Positions 10,506 to 19,470 of a stretch of DNA of 64,000 bases are shown one piece after another. The stretch is from positions 1 through 64,000 of the forward strand of contig JAISKF010000032.1 in the NCBI GenBank assembly GCA_031261005.1. Direction: 5' to 3'. The notes under the pieces are model-generated. The model worked only from the letters and a program-made list of their open reading frames with translations. It had not been told where the DNA came from and did not search any database. The translations under genes were made by a program, and so were the position numbers. Numbering within the stretch: the first letter of the stretch is position 1; every line of letters starts with the position of its first letter. Source of the DNA: Enterobacteriaceae bacterium (GTDB taxonomy: Bacteria > Pseudomonadota > Gammaproteobacteria > Enterobacterales > Enterobacteriaceae).

Positions 10506-11936
10506 ATGAAGCAAGGTTTACAGCTCAAGTTAAGTCAGCAATTGACGATGACACCGCAATTACAGCAGGCGATCCGCCTGTTGCAATTGTCAACACTTGA
10601 GCTACAGCAAGAAATTCAACTCGCGCTGGAAAGTAATCCTTTGCTGGAACAAGCAGATAATCACGATGAAGTTGATGCACGTGAAGAAACAGAACACGAG
10701 CAGCTTGATACCAGTGAAGCGCTGCAACAATCCGATATTCCCGAAGATCTCCCGCTAGACGCCTCATGGGACGAAATTTACACCGCCGGAACGCCGTCAG
10801 GCACTCATAACGATTATGGTGATGATGAGCTGCCGATATTTCAAGGCGAAACCGTTCAGACATTACAAGATCATCTGATGTGGCAAATGGATCTCACGCC
10901 GTTTTCTGAAGTGGATAAATCCATCGCCACGGCAATTATTGATGCCGTCGATCCCACTGGCTACCTTACGGTTTCGCTGCAAGATATTGCCGATAGTTTA
11001 GGGCAAGATGATGTTGAGATGGACGAAATTGAAGCCGTGCTAAAACGCATTCAACGCTTTGATCCTATCGGTGTTGCCGCGCGCGATCTGCGTGAATGTT
11101 TGCTGGTTCAGCTTTCTCAGCTTGATGCCAAAACACCCTATTTAGCCGAAGCGAAACAAATCGTTGATCAACATCTGGCACTGTTAGGCAGCCATGATTT
11201 CCGCACGCTGCTTAAACTCAGCCACCTGAGTGAAAATGCACTGAAAGAAGCCATGCAGTTGATTCAACGCCTTGATCCACGCCCTGGTCAGTCGATTCAT
11301 GTCAGCGACTCGGAATATGTGATCCCCGATGTACTGGTGCGTAAAGTACACGATAAATGGACCGTTGAACTGAATACCGAAAGCATTCCGCGCCTGAAAA
11401 TCAATCAGCATTATGCGTCGATGGCAAACAGCCATAATGCCAGCGACAATCAATATATCCGCACCAATTTACAAGATGCTAAATGGCTGATTAAAAGTTT
11501 AGAAAGCCGTAATGACACGCTGCTAAGAGTGACTGAATGTATCGTCGCGCGGCAGGAAGATTTCTTTGAATATGGTGTGGAGTACATGAAGCCGATGGTG
11601 TTGGCGGATATTGCTCAAGAAGTTGATATGCACGAATCCACCATTTCGCGCGTCACAACACAAAAGTACTTACATAGTCCAAGAGGAATATTTGAGTTAA
11701 AATACTTCTTCTCCAGTCACGTTAATACTGAGAGCGGCGGCGAAGCCTCTTCTACTGCAATTCGTGCGCTGGTGAAAAAATTGATTTCGGCTGAAAATCC
11801 TGCCAAACCGCTCAGCGACAGTAAAATTGCTGATATGCTCACTGAGCAAGGCATTATGGTTGCCAGACGGACGGTAGCAAAATACCGAGAGTCGTTATCT
11901 ATTCCTCCTTCAAATCAACGTAAACAGTTGGTTTGA
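10506..11936 (+). CDS. rpoN: RNA polymerase sigma-54 factor RpoN
   Basis: Sigma-54 directs RNA polymerase to -24/-12 promoters and needs AAA+ activators. It has 476 residues (E. coli 477). Region I is Gln/Leu-rich ([20 protein letters not shown]), an acidic region II spans about 50-105, and the core-binding and HTH regions follow. The C-terminal RpoN box is [10 protein letters not shown]. In E. coli hpf follows; here ptsN starts 17 bases after the rpoN stop. Confidence 0.97.
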   Translation: MKQGLQLKLSQQLTMTPQLQQAIRLLQLSTLELQQEIQLALESNPLLEQADNHDEVDAREETEHEQLDTSEALQQSDIPEDLPLDASWDEIYTAGTPSGTHNDYGDDELPIFQGETVQTLQDHLMWQMDLTPFSEVDKSIATAIIDAVDPTGYLTVSLQDIADSLGQDDVEMDEIEAVLKRIQRFDPIGVAARDLRECLLVQLSQLDAKTPYLAEAKQIVDQHLALLGSHDFRTLLKLSHLSENALKEAMQLIQRLDPRPGQSIHVSDSEYVIPDVLVRKVHDKWTVELNTESIPRLKINQHYASMANSHNASDNQYIRTNLQDAKWLIKSLESRNDTLLRVTECIVARQEDFFEYGVEYMKPMVLADIAQEVDMHESTISRVTTQKYLHSPRGIFELKYFFSSHVNTESGGEASSTAIRALVKKLISAENPAKPLSDSKIADMLTEQGIMVARRTVAKYRESLSIPPSNQRKQLV

Positions 11937-11953
11937 ATCATTGGTTCCAACAA

Positions 11954-12499
11954 ATGATAAACACGCAATCCACCATGCAATTGACCGCCATTCTGACACT
12001 GGAAAATACTCGCAGTGCAGTTCACTGTTCCAGTAAAAAACGCGCGCTGGAAATCGTCAGCGATCTTGCTGCCACACAACTCAATATTCCGACCAGCACC
12101 GCATTTGAAGCGATTCTCAATCGTGAACGTATGGGAAGCACCGGCATTGGTGCCGGTATCGCGCTGCCGCATGGCAAAATCGAATCAGAAGAATTAATTC
12201 AGGCAACCGGTGTGTTTATCACGCTGGACAGCCCGATCAGTTATGACGCAGCAGATAACCAGCCGGTAGATATTCTCTTTGCGCTGTTTGTGCCAACGGA
12301 AAGCTGCCAGAACTGTCTGGATACGTTATCAGAGATGGCACAACTGCTGGCGGATAAAACTCTGTGCCGCCAGTTACGCTCGGCGCAGACCGATGAAGAG
12401 CTGTACCAGTTATTGATCCAAGCGGCATCAGAAAAAGAGCAAACAGATCCCGAAACACCGAATGAAGAAAATCAAACGGTAGAAAATCCATCTGTTTAA
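11954..12499 (+). CDS. ptsN: Nitrogen PTS EIIA component PtsN
   Basis: PtsN (EIIA-Ntr) is the terminal phosphoacceptor of the nitrogen-related phosphotransferase chain and regulates K+ uptake, among other targets. It has 181 residues from ATG 11954. The phosphorylation-site motif is GAGIALPHGK, with the His near residue 73, and the family segments SKKRALEIVSDLA and ERMGSTGIG are present. A TTG at 11933 overlapping the rpoN stop would add seven residues; no clear ribosome site favours either. The C-terminal tail is acidic and longer than in E. coli. Confidence 0.94.
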   Translation: MINTQSTMQLTAILTLENTRSAVHCSSKKRALEIVSDLAATQLNIPTSTAFEAILNRERMGSTGIGAGIALPHGKIESEELIQATGVFITLDSPISYDAADNQPVDILFALFVPTESCQNCLDTLSEMAQLLADKTLCRQLRSAQTDEELYQLLIQAASEKEQTDPETPNEENQTVENPSV

Positions 12500-12563
12500 A
12501 ACACAAGGTTCATGTTAACGTTTGTCGTATCAGAGTATGAGTAGTATCAGAGTACGAATAGAA

Positions 12564-12711
12564 GAATTAACCTTAGGTTTGGATAAAGAAATAACGATAA
12601 TAAAAAATAATTTGTAGAAGCGGCAGATAGTCTTTCCTACGGGAATGACATAATTATTTGAAATTTATTGGAATAAAATAACGTCTTATCCGAAGTTTAA
12701 GTTAATTAAGA
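12564..12711. repeat. Palindromic intergenic element, copy 2 (ptsN/rapZ gap)
   Basis: A shortened, degenerate copy. The terminal repeats are readable (AATTAACCTTAGGTTTGGAT at left; CTTATCCGAAGTTTAAGTTA at right). The GC-rich core has decayed to GTAGAAGCGGCAGATAG plus CCTACGGG. It fills most of the 295-base ptsN-rapZ gap, which in E. coli is much shorter, and so separates rapZ from the ptsN ribosome-binding context. Confidence 0.75.
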
Positions 12712-12794
12712 GCAACACAATGATGTGCTGTTCCTGAATACTCACTGCATGACTTAGTCTCGTGTCACAAGACCAGATAAAAGAGGATAGCAAC

Positions 12795-13667
12795 ATGGTG
12801 CTGATGATTGTCAGCGGTCGTTCAGGCTCAGGTAAATCAGTTGCGCTGCGCGCACTGGAAGATATGGGTTTTTACTGTGTCGATAATTTACCGGTTATCT
12901 TGTTACCGCAATTAGCTGAAACTTTAGCAAAACGCGGGACATCAGCAGCGGTAAGTATTGATGTGCGAAACCTGCCTGAAACACCGGAAGTTCTGGAAGA
13001 AGTGCTGCATAATTTACCGGGTGATTTTTCTCCTCAGCTATTATTCCTCGATGCCGATCGCAATACGTTAATCAGACGCTACAGCGATACTCGCCGTTTA
13101 CACCCGCTATCCAATAAAAATTTATCACTGGAAAGCGCCATTGATGCAGAGAATGTCTTACTGGAACCGCTGCGCTCCCGCGCTGACTTAATCATTGATA
13201 CTGCGGAAATGTCGGTGCATGAACTGGCGGAAATGCTGCGAACGCGCCTGCTGGGAAAACGCGAACGTGAACTGACAATGGTGTTTGAGTCATTTGGCTT
13301 TAAGCACGGTATTCCTATTGATGCCGATTACGTTTTTGATGTGCGCTTCCTGCCGAACCCGCACTGGGACCCGAAACTGCGTCCAATGACCGGTTTAGAT
13401 AAACCTGTAGCATCATTCCTTGATCGCCATACCGAAGTGCATAACTTTATTTACCAAACTCGCAGCTATCTTGAACAATGGCTGCCGATGCTGGAAACCA
13501 ACAACCGCAGTTATCTAACCGTGGCGATTGGTTGTACCGGCGGGAAACACCGTTCGGTTTATGTGGCAGAACAGTTAGCGGATTATTTCCGCTCGCGCGG
13601 TAAAAATGTGCAATCACGGCATCGCACGTTGGAAAAACGCAAAGGTGATGGGAAGAGTAATCACTAG
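12795..13667 (+). CDS. rapZ: RNase adapter protein RapZ
   Basis: RapZ binds glucosamine-6-phosphate and the sRNA GlmZ and presents GlmZ to RNase E, controlling GlmS and so amino-sugar supply. It has 290 residues. The N-terminal P-loop is SGRSGSGKS, followed by [12 protein letters not shown]. The RNA-binding C-terminal domain ([18 protein letters not shown]) is very close to E. coli. ATG 12795 is preceded by AGAGGA; the frame from 12762 adds 11 unmatched residues. npr, next in E. coli, is absent; a palindromic element and the convergent pmbA follow. Confidence 0.96.
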   Translation: MVLMIVSGRSGSGKSVALRALEDMGFYCVDNLPVILLPQLAETLAKRGTSAAVSIDVRNLPETPEVLEEVLHNLPGDFSPQLLFLDADRNTLIRRYSDTRRLHPLSNKNLSLESAIDAENVLLEPLRSRADLIIDTAEMSVHELAEMLRTRLLGKRERELTMVFESFGFKHGIPIDADYVFDVRFLPNPHWDPKLRPMTGLDKPVASFLDRHTEVHNFIYQTRSYLEQWLPMLETNNRSYLTVAIGCTGGKHRSVYVAEQLADYFRSRGKNVQSRHRTLEKRKGDGKSNH

Positions 13668-13674
13668 TAGATAG

Positions 13675-13798
13675 CGCACGGGCGACAATCTGTCGCCCGT
13701 GAATTCCACTGTAGTTTAGCGGGCGGCAGGTTGCCGCCCCTACGAATTATTCTTTACAATCAATTTATTACTCTAATTATTTTCGCTATTTTCTTAAA
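13675..13798. repeat. Palindromic intergenic element, copy 3 (rapZ/pmbA junction)
   Basis: GC-rich core with both hairpins: GGGCGACAATCTGTCGCCC, then GCGGGCGGCAGGTTGCCGCC. It is followed by an A/T-rich arm (TACGAATTATTCTTTACAATC). The outer terminal repeats are lost or truncated. It lies between convergent rapZ and pmbA, where it is the only visible structure able to end transcription. Confidence 0.75.
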
Positions 13799-13800
13799 CA

Positions 13801-15141
13801 TCACTCGCCAGCAATTTTCATCTGTTCTAACAAAACTGAACCGCACTGAATATTACTGCGTGTTTCAATATCATTTCCGATTGTCACCATATTTCGCAAC
13901 ATCTCTTTCAGATTTCCGGCGATAGTAATTTCACTGACCGGATACTGAATCTCACCATTTTCTACCCAGAAACCCGCCGCGCCGCGCGAATAATCACCGG
14001 TAACGGTACTTACGCCCTGTCCCATTAATTCTGTCACCAGCAAACCGCGATCTAACTGTTTCAGCATGGCAGCGAAATCATTGCCCTGCCCTTGAATGCG
14101 CCAGTTATGAATACCGCCTGCATGACCAGTATCGGTCATATTCAGTTTACGCGCTGAATAGCTGGTCAGCAGATAGGTTTCCAGCACGCCCGCTTTCACA
14201 ATATCACGCGTTTGAGTACGGACACCCTCGCTGTCAAACGGCGTAGACGCCAGCCCTTTCAGCAGATGCGGATATTCACCGATCGTCAGCCAGTCCGGTA
14301 AAATTTGTTTACCCAGATGATCCAGCAGGAAAGAGGATTTACGATAAATATTACCGCCGCTAATCGCCGCAACCAGATGCCCGAACAAACCAGTAGCGAC
14401 TTCTGCCGCAAACATCACCGGTGCTTGCATGGTTTGCAGCTTGCGCGGATTCAGCCGTGCTAATGTCCGACGCGCGCACTCTTGCCCAACCCACTCCGCA
14501 CTTTGCAAATCAGCCGTATCACGACCGATGGTATAAGCATAATCGCGCTCCATATCACCGTTATGTTCTGCAATCACACAACATGACATCGATTGACGGC
14601 TGGAGCAGTAGCTTTGCAGCATCCCGTAACTGTTACCGTAAACTTTAACACCGTAATGGCTGTTGTAGCTGCCGCCCTCGCTGTTAGTAATACGCGCATC
14701 AGCCTGCATTGCCGTGCGTTCAGCAATGGCTGCCTGCTGAATAAATTTCTCTGCGTCCAGTTCTGTCGGGTGGAACAGATCCAAATCCGGCGCATCAAAT
14801 GCCATCAAATCACGATCAGCCAGACCAGAAAAAGGATCAGGTGAGGTATAACGCGCAATATCCAGTGCAGCCTGAACAGTACGTGCAATGGCATCAGGAC
14901 TTAAATCCGTTGATGACGCACTTCCTTTGCGCTGCTGGTGATAAACCGTAATGCCTAACGCGCCGTCGCTGTTAAACTCGACGTTTTCCACTTCGCCAAA
15001 GCGCGTAGAAACACCAATACCGGTAGATTTAGTAATCGCCACTTCTGCGGCATCAGAAGCAGCTTTTGCCAGCTCCAACGCCTGCGCGACCGCCTGCTCT
15101 AACATTTTACGTTGCTCTGCAACTTGAGTGACTATATTCAT
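13801..15141 (-). CDS. pmbA: Metalloprotease subunit TldE (PmbA)
   Basis: TldE/PmbA pairs with TldD to make a heterodimeric zinc protease that matures microcin B17 and degrades unfolded peptides; mutants were found through sensitivity to the CcdB (LetD) toxin. It has 446 residues, E. coli-like in length. TldE lacks the HExxxH zinc motif, as expected. Conserved blocks include GYNS-like [23 protein letters not shown] and [22 protein letters not shown]. It is divergent from darP, the same neighbour as in E. coli, but here fbp-mpl lie far away. Confidence 0.95.
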   Translation of the reverse strand: MNIVTQVAEQRKMLEQAVAQALELAKAASDAAEVAITKSTGIGVSTRFGEVENVEFNSDGALGITVYHQQRKGSASSTDLSPDAIARTVQAALDIARYTSPDPFSGLADRDLMAFDAPDLDLFHPTELDAEKFIQQAAIAERTAMQADARITNSEGGSYNSHYGVKVYGNSYGMLQSYCSSRQSMSCCVIAEHNGDMERDYAYTIGRDTADLQSAEWVGQECARRTLARLNPRKLQTMQAPVMFAAEVATGLFGHLVAAISGGNIYRKSSFLLDHLGKQILPDWLTIGEYPHLLKGLASTPFDSEGVRTQTRDIVKAGVLETYLLTSYSARKLNMTDTGHAGGIHNWRIQGQGNDFAAMLKQLDRGLLVTELMGQGVSTVTGDYSRGAAGFWVENGEIQYPVSEITIAGNLKEMLRNMVTIGNDIETRSNIQCGSVLLEQMKIAGE

Positions 15142-15312
15142 GATTCACCGCTCTGCCATCATCGAAAAGATGGGGTAAAGTTTAACAGGATCTACGCGCA
15201 ATTTCGCAGAAAGCCCACAACCTGTTAATATTAATTCCAGATTCCATTCCTGATGTATATCCGCTTGCCGGATATGTGTCTTTAAGTGACCAGATTTAGG
15301 TTAAGTAACACA

Positions 15313-15870
15313 ATGAATAAATTCGATAATGACAACGAATGGCTTGATAACGATCGTCCTGACATTGAAGAAGAAGATGATGAGATCATTTGGGTCAGCA
15401 AAAGTGAAATTAAACGAGATGCTGAAGCGCTGAAAGATCTCGGTACTGAATTAGTTAAACTAGGGAAAAATGCGCTGGAACGCATTCCGTTAGATGAAGA
15501 TCTCCGCGCTGCCATTGAACTGGCGCAGCGCATCAAAAAAGAGGGCTATCGCCGCCAACTGCAACTGATTGGTAAAATGCTGCGCTCCCGCGATGTTGAG
15601 CCGATCCAAATTGCATTAGATAAGCTGAAAAATCGCCATAATCAGCAAGTATCCCTGTTTCATAAACTGGAAAGTCTGCGCGATCGCCTGCTTGATCACG
15701 GCGATGATGCCATTACCGAAGTGCTGGATCTTTATCCGCAAGCTGATCGCCAACAACTGCGTTCGCTAGTCCGCGCTGCACAGAAAGAGCGCGCCGGTAA
15801 TAAACCGCCAAAATCATCACGGCAGATTTTCCAATATCTGAAAGAGTTATCGGAAGAGAATTTGGATTAA
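15313..15870 (+). CDS. darP: Ribosome assembly protein DarP (YjgA)
   Basis: DarP binds late 50S ribosomal precursors and helps peptidyl-transferase centre maturation. It has 185 residues. The acidic N-terminus ([20 protein letters not shown]) and the helical bundle with [19 protein letters not shown] are characteristic. ATG 15313 is preferred over an upstream GTG at 15286, because [10 protein letters not shown] leads into the family sequence. The stop TAA (15868-15870) lies inside the terminal repeat of a palindromic element. ATTTAGGTTAAG, 10 bases before the start, looks like a lone piece of the same terminal repeat. Confidence 0.93.
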   Translation: MNKFDNDNEWLDNDRPDIEEEDDEIIWVSKSEIKRDAEALKDLGTELVKLGKNALERIPLDEDLRAAIELAQRIKKEGYRRQLQLIGKMLRSRDVEPIQIALDKLKNRHNQQVSLFHKLESLRDRLLDHGDDAITEVLDLYPQADRQQLRSLVRAAQKERAGNKPPKSSRQIFQYLKELSEENLD

Positions 15871-16001
15871 TTAACCTGAACTTCGGATAAGAAATTTATG
15901 ATTACGATAAATCTCAAATAATTATGTCATTTTCCGTAGGGCGGCAAACTGTCGCCCGTGAATCCGCCGCATTGTTTATACAGTCAGAAATTGCCGCTTT
16001 A
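15866..16001. repeat. Palindromic intergenic element, copy 4 (darP/barstar junction)
   Basis: The left terminal repeat, ATTAATTAACCTGAACTTCG followed by GATAAG, is excellent and includes the darP stop codon. The arm ATTACGATAAATCTCAAATAA and the first hairpin (GGGCGGCAAACTGTCGCCC) follow. The right half is degenerate. Confidence 0.8.
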
Positions 16002-16005
16002 ATCT

Positions 16006-16284
16006 TTACAACATTTCACCATCACAACATCTGAACACCAACAATCCACCGCACTCTTCTTGCGCTTCGGCAAAAATGCTTAATAAAGGCTCAAATTCAA
16101 TGGATTGCGGATCAAAATGAGTGAATACAATTTCTGCGGGTAATGGAATAACTGCGGTTAATACGTCCCACAACGCATCAAGATTACGACCAAACCAGTC
16201 TGGTAATAAAAAAGTATCGGCAAATTGCTGATAAAAATCTGGCATGGAGTGAATGGTTGAGAAATCAAAAGTCACACTTTTCAT
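16006..16284 (-). CDS. yhcO: Barstar-family ribonuclease inhibitor
   Basis: A 92-residue barstar homologue. Typical are LPDWFGRNLDALWDVLT (barstar's LPEYYGENLDALWDCLT helix, with the Asp that plugs the barnase active site) and an acidic C-terminal half. Barstars bind and block barnase-type RNases. It lies immediately downstream of the barnase-like gene, whose stop shares a base with the barstar start (16284). Co-translation of inhibitor with enzyme is therefore likely. In E. coli yhcO is near the tldD/aae region, so the location is conserved. Confidence 0.9.
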   Translation of the reverse strand: MKSVTFDFSTIHSMPDFYQQFADTFLLPDWFGRNLDALWDVLTAVIPLPAEIVFTHFDPQSIEFEPLLSIFAEAQEECGGLLVFRCCDGEML

Positions 16285-16796
16285 TAGTTTTTTACCTCAG
16301 TGAAACCCTTGTAATGGTCATGAGTAACGTAAATCAAACCATCATTGGAATACATTAATCGCTCTGCGCCGCGATGCCCGCAGCGATAATTAATATCCGC
16401 TTCGTACCAGATACGCCCTGCCGTCATCGGCAACGAACCCTCTCGATTGGAGAAACGATCTCCGCCGATAGCTTTATTCGGTAAAACAGAACAAAGATTG
16501 CCATCGCGCGCGTCCCAACCCTGTTCGCGCGCGCTGTTTTTGGTAATGTAATAGTTCGGTAAGCGTTTATATTGGCGCACATATTTCACCACCACATCTT
16601 GCCGGGTAAGCTGATCGATAAGCGCGGAAGATGAATCTGGTGCGCGATCCTGCCGCTGATGATTTTCTGGCTGTGATTGAGAAACGCTCGGCGACGGCGG
16701 CATAGCATCACGCGCTGGATAACGTTCTTTTAAACTGAGACCGATCACAATCAATAATGCACAAGCGATTACGATAACTAATTTATTTATCTTCAT
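16284..16796 (-). CDS. Barnase-type (N1/T1 family) ribonuclease, exported or membrane-anchored
   Basis: A 170-residue protein whose residues 68-168 align with Bacillus barnase. RLPNYYITKNSAREQGW matches its HKLPDNYITKSEAQALGW. The catalytic residues are all present: Glu132 in YEADINY, Arg142 and Arg146 in HRGAERL, His161 in HDHY, and the substrate Arg in SNREGSLP. A hydrophobic N-terminal segment (about residues 5-20) suggests a signal peptide or anchor, followed by a Ser/Pro/Gln-rich linker. Cys102 and Cys139 are not in barnase and might form a disulfide. It would cleave RNA outside the cytoplasm or, if retained, require the adjacent barstar. Confidence 0.88.
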   Translation of the reverse strand: MKINKLVIVIACALLIVIGLSLKERYPARDAMPPSPSVSQSQPENHQRQDRAPDSSSALIDQLTRQDVVVKYVRQYKRLPNYYITKNSAREQGWDARDGNLCSVLPNKAIGGDRFSNREGSLPMTAGRIWYEADINYRCGHRGAERLMYSNDGLIYVTHDHYKGFTEVKN

Positions 16797-16879
16797 ATTT
16801 TTAATCGTGTTTTTAATCGTAAGTTATTAAATTACAGGCAAAACGGAGTATTGCATCTTCCCGATGATTTTCCTTTTAT

Positions 16880-16946
16880 TCGTACAGGCAGCAACAACGC
16901 GATGGATTCACAGGCGGTTAACAACCACCCGTACAGAAAATACAAG
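16880..16946. repeat. Palindromic intergenic element, partial copy 5a
   Basis: A remnant with CGTACAGGCAGCAACAACGC and CACAGGCGGTTAACAACC, the second hairpin of the family core. It abuts the fuller copy 5b on its right. Confidence 0.6.
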
Positions 16947-16948
16947 AT

Positions 16949-17143
16949 AATTAATCTCAAGTTTGGATAAGAAAATAGTAAAACAATAGATTAATGTATT
17001 GATAATAAAGAATAATTCGTAGGGGCGGCAACCTGCCGCCCGTTGATTTCACCGTGGTTTGGCGGGCGGTTAACAACCGCCCCTACGGAAAAACACATAA
17101 TTATTTGAAATTCATCGTAAAAATATAACTATTTATTATTAAC
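16949..17143. repeat. Palindromic intergenic element, copy 5b (RNase/tldD gap)
   Basis: One of the best-preserved copies. The left repeat is AATTAATCTCAAGTTTGGAT then AAG, the A/T arm contains TATTGATAATAAAG, and the first hairpin is GGGGCGGCAACCTGCCGCCC. A linker (TTGATTTCACCGTGGTTT) leads to the second hairpin, GGCGGGCGGTTAACAACCGC, and then CCCTACGG. The other arm contains ATAATTATTTGAAATTCATC. The right terminal repeat is degenerate. The 374-base gap between the ribonuclease gene and tldD holds nothing else recognisable. Confidence 0.85.
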
Positions 17144-17170
17144 CCATTCCTGCTATTTCTTACCCGAAAA

Positions 17171-18616
17171 TCACGCCGTTCCGCCGACGGTGAGATTGTC
17201 CAGTTTCAGCGTGGGCTGCCCTACGCCGACCGGTACGCTCTGTCCCTCTTTACCACAGACGCCGACACCTTTATCCAGCGCCAGATCATTGCCGACCATT
17301 GAGATCTGCTGCATGGCTTCAATACCTGAACCGATCAAGGTTGCGCCTTTCACCGGTTTGCCGATACGACCATTCTCAATTAAGTAGGCTTCGGAGGTGG
17401 AGAAGACAAATTTACCAGAGGTAATATCTACCTGCCCGCCGCCGAAATTCGGTGCATATAAGCCATATTCTACGCTGGCGATAATCTCGTCATGGCTGGA
17501 TTTACCTGCCAGCATATAAGTATTAGTCATGCGCGGCATCGGCAAACTGGCGTAAGATTCACGGCGACCGTTGCCGGTTGGGGCTAATCCCATCAGACGC
17601 GCATTGAGCTTGTCCTGCATATAGCCTTTGAGGATTCCGTTTTCAATCAAGACATTGTATTGACCTGGCGTTCCCTCATCATCGATAGACAACGAACCGC
17701 GACGTCCCATCATGGTGCCGTCATCAACGACAGTACACAGCTCAGAGGCAACCAATTCCCCCATGCGACCGCTGAATACCGATGCACTTTTACGGTTGAA
17801 ATCGCCCTCAAGACCATGCCCGACGGCTTCATGCAGCAATACACCAGGCCAACCAGCACCTAATACGACAGGCATTGCACCGGCAGGTGCAGCGATAGCA
17901 GAGAGATTGATCAGCGCCATTCTTACTGCTTCTTGCGCGAAAACGTCCGCGCGCACGCCCATTTCCGTTTGATCGAGGAAATAATCGTAGCCGACTCGAC
18001 CGCCGCCGCCGCTAGAACCGCGCTCACGTTTGCCGTCCTCTTCCACCAGCACGCTGACAGAAAGACGCACTAGCGGGCGAATATCGGCAGCTAATGTACC
18101 GTCAGTAGCCGCAATAAGTACCGTTTCATATACACCGCTTAGGCTGGCGTTCACTTCCTGCACTCGTTTATCCGCGGCTCTGGCAACGTTATCGACACGA
18201 TGCAGCAGCTCAATTTTGGCTTCACGGCTTAAACTTTGCAGCGGATCAAGCGCGGCATAGAGCGGGGAATAATTCACCGCACCTAAAACATGGCTTTTAC
18301 CGTTACCTTGTTCATTAACAATGCTGCGTGCAGCAAATGCGCTTTGCGTCAGGGCATTTAAGGTGATTTGGTCAGCATAAGCAAAACCGGTTTTTTCACC
18401 GTTAATTGCCCGCACACCGACACCCTGATCGATATTGTAAGAACCGTCTTTAATGATGCCGTCTTCAATCACCCAGGATTCGTGATAGCTGGACTGGAAA
18501 AACAGATCGGCATAATCCAAACGCCGTTCAGACAACTGCCCAAGAACATTAAATAGATCCTGATGGCTAAGTTTATTGGCAGCAAGTAACTGCTCACTGA
18601 CTAACGTCAGATTCAT
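17171..18616 (-). CDS. tldD: Metalloprotease catalytic subunit TldD
   Basis: TldD carries the zinc site of the TldD/TldE protease. It has 481 residues, identical in length to E. coli. The motif [14 protein letters not shown] supplies the HExxxH zinc ligands near residue 263, and the Gly-rich [10 protein letters not shown] and [14 protein letters not shown] segments are typical. It starts 5 bases after the nitrilase stop, so the two are likely co-transcribed with yhdP. Its partner gene pmbA is only 2 kb away; in E. coli the two are far apart. Confidence 0.96.
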   Translation of the reverse strand: MNLTLVSEQLLAANKLSHQDLFNVLGQLSERRLDYADLFFQSSYHESWVIEDGIIKDGSYNIDQGVGVRAINGEKTGFAYADQITLNALTQSAFAARSIVNEQGNGKSHVLGAVNYSPLYAALDPLQSLSREAKIELLHRVDNVARAADKRVQEVNASLSGVYETVLIAATDGTLAADIRPLVRLSVSVLVEEDGKRERGSSGGGGRVGYDYFLDQTEMGVRADVFAQEAVRMALINLSAIAAPAGAMPVVLGAGWPGVLLHEAVGHGLEGDFNRKSASVFSGRMGELVASELCTVVDDGTMMGRRGSLSIDDEGTPGQYNVLIENGILKGYMQDKLNARLMGLAPTGNGRRESYASLPMPRMTNTYMLAGKSSHDEIIASVEYGLYAPNFGGGQVDITSGKFVFSTSEAYLIENGRIGKPVKGATLIGSGIEAMQQISMVGNDLALDKGVGVCGKEGQSVPVGVGQPTLKLDNLTVGGTA

Positions 18617-18621
18617 AATAG

Positions 18622-19470
18622 CTATTTACCTTTCTTCAATGGATTTTTCAGCACTGGCTGAAATCTGTTATGTGTTACCACGGGCATTTGTTCGCGCAAT
18701 TTCTGCATGCCAGAAGTATCGACATGAACTTCAATACTTTTCACCGCATCAGCATTGACGCCAACAACAGCACCCCAAGGATCAATCGCCATTGTATGTC
18801 CCCAAGTGCGGCGGCTTTCGCTATGACGCCCAACTTGAGCTGGCGCTAATATCCAGCACTGGTTTTCAATGGCACGGGCGCGCAGCAGGACTTCCCAGTG
18901 AGCTTCACCCGTAACGCGCGTAAATGCGGTGGGGATAGAAATCAATTCAGCACCGAGTTCTCTTAATGCTTGATATAAGCCCGGAAAACGTAGGTCATAG
19001 CAGATGGTCATACCGAGACGACCAACCGGCGTATCAACCACCGTTAGATGTTGACCATAATCGTAAGTATCTGATTCACAGTAAGAGCCATGACTATCAG
19101 CGATATAAGCATCAAACATGTGCATTTTATCGTAACGCGCTTTCAGCTCGCCATGCTCATCATAGAGCAAGCTGCTGGCGGTCAGGCGATTGGGATCTTC
19201 ACGGCTGATAAGCGGCATAGAACCAATTAAAATCCAGACACCGTAACGGATAGCCATTTCCCTGATCGCGTCCTGAAGCTGCCCTGCTCCCTCTGTTTCT
19301 GCATATTTGTGATAAGTTTGAGTATCAGCAAACAGTAAAGCATTTTCCGGCGTCATTACCAGCTTAACACTAGGCGGCAACTGCTTAATCTGCTGCTCGA
19401 TTTGAGCCAGATTAGAGCGCACATTGTCCCCACTGCATAGTTGTAATAAAGCAACGTTGGCACTTCTCAT
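18622..19470 (-). CDS. Carbon-nitrogen hydrolase (nitrilase family, Nit-like amidase)
   Basis: A 282-residue nitrilase-superfamily enzyme with the Glu-Lys-Cys triad: Glu in MTPENALLF, Lys in RYDKMHMFD, Cys in [10 protein letters not shown]. The sequence resembles Nit1/YbeM enzymes, which hydrolyse deaminated glutathione, a metabolite-repair activity; the substrate here is inferred from family resemblance. It overlaps yhdP by four bases (ATGA). The tldD-nit-yhdP order occurs in several enterobacteria but not in E. coli K-12. Confidence 0.88.
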   Translation of the reverse strand: MRSANVALLQLCSGDNVRSNLAQIEQQIKQLPPSVKLVMTPENALLFADTQTYHKYAETEGAGQLQDAIREMAIRYGVWILIGSMPLISREDPNRLTASSLLYDEHGELKARYDKMHMFDAYIADSHGSYCESDTYDYGQHLTVVDTPVGRLGMTICYDLRFPGLYQALRELGAELISIPTAFTRVTGEAHWEVLLRARAIENQCWILAPAQVGRHSESRRTWGHTMAIDPWGAVVGVNADAVKSIEVHVDTSGMQKLREQMPVVTHNRFQPVLKNPLKKGK

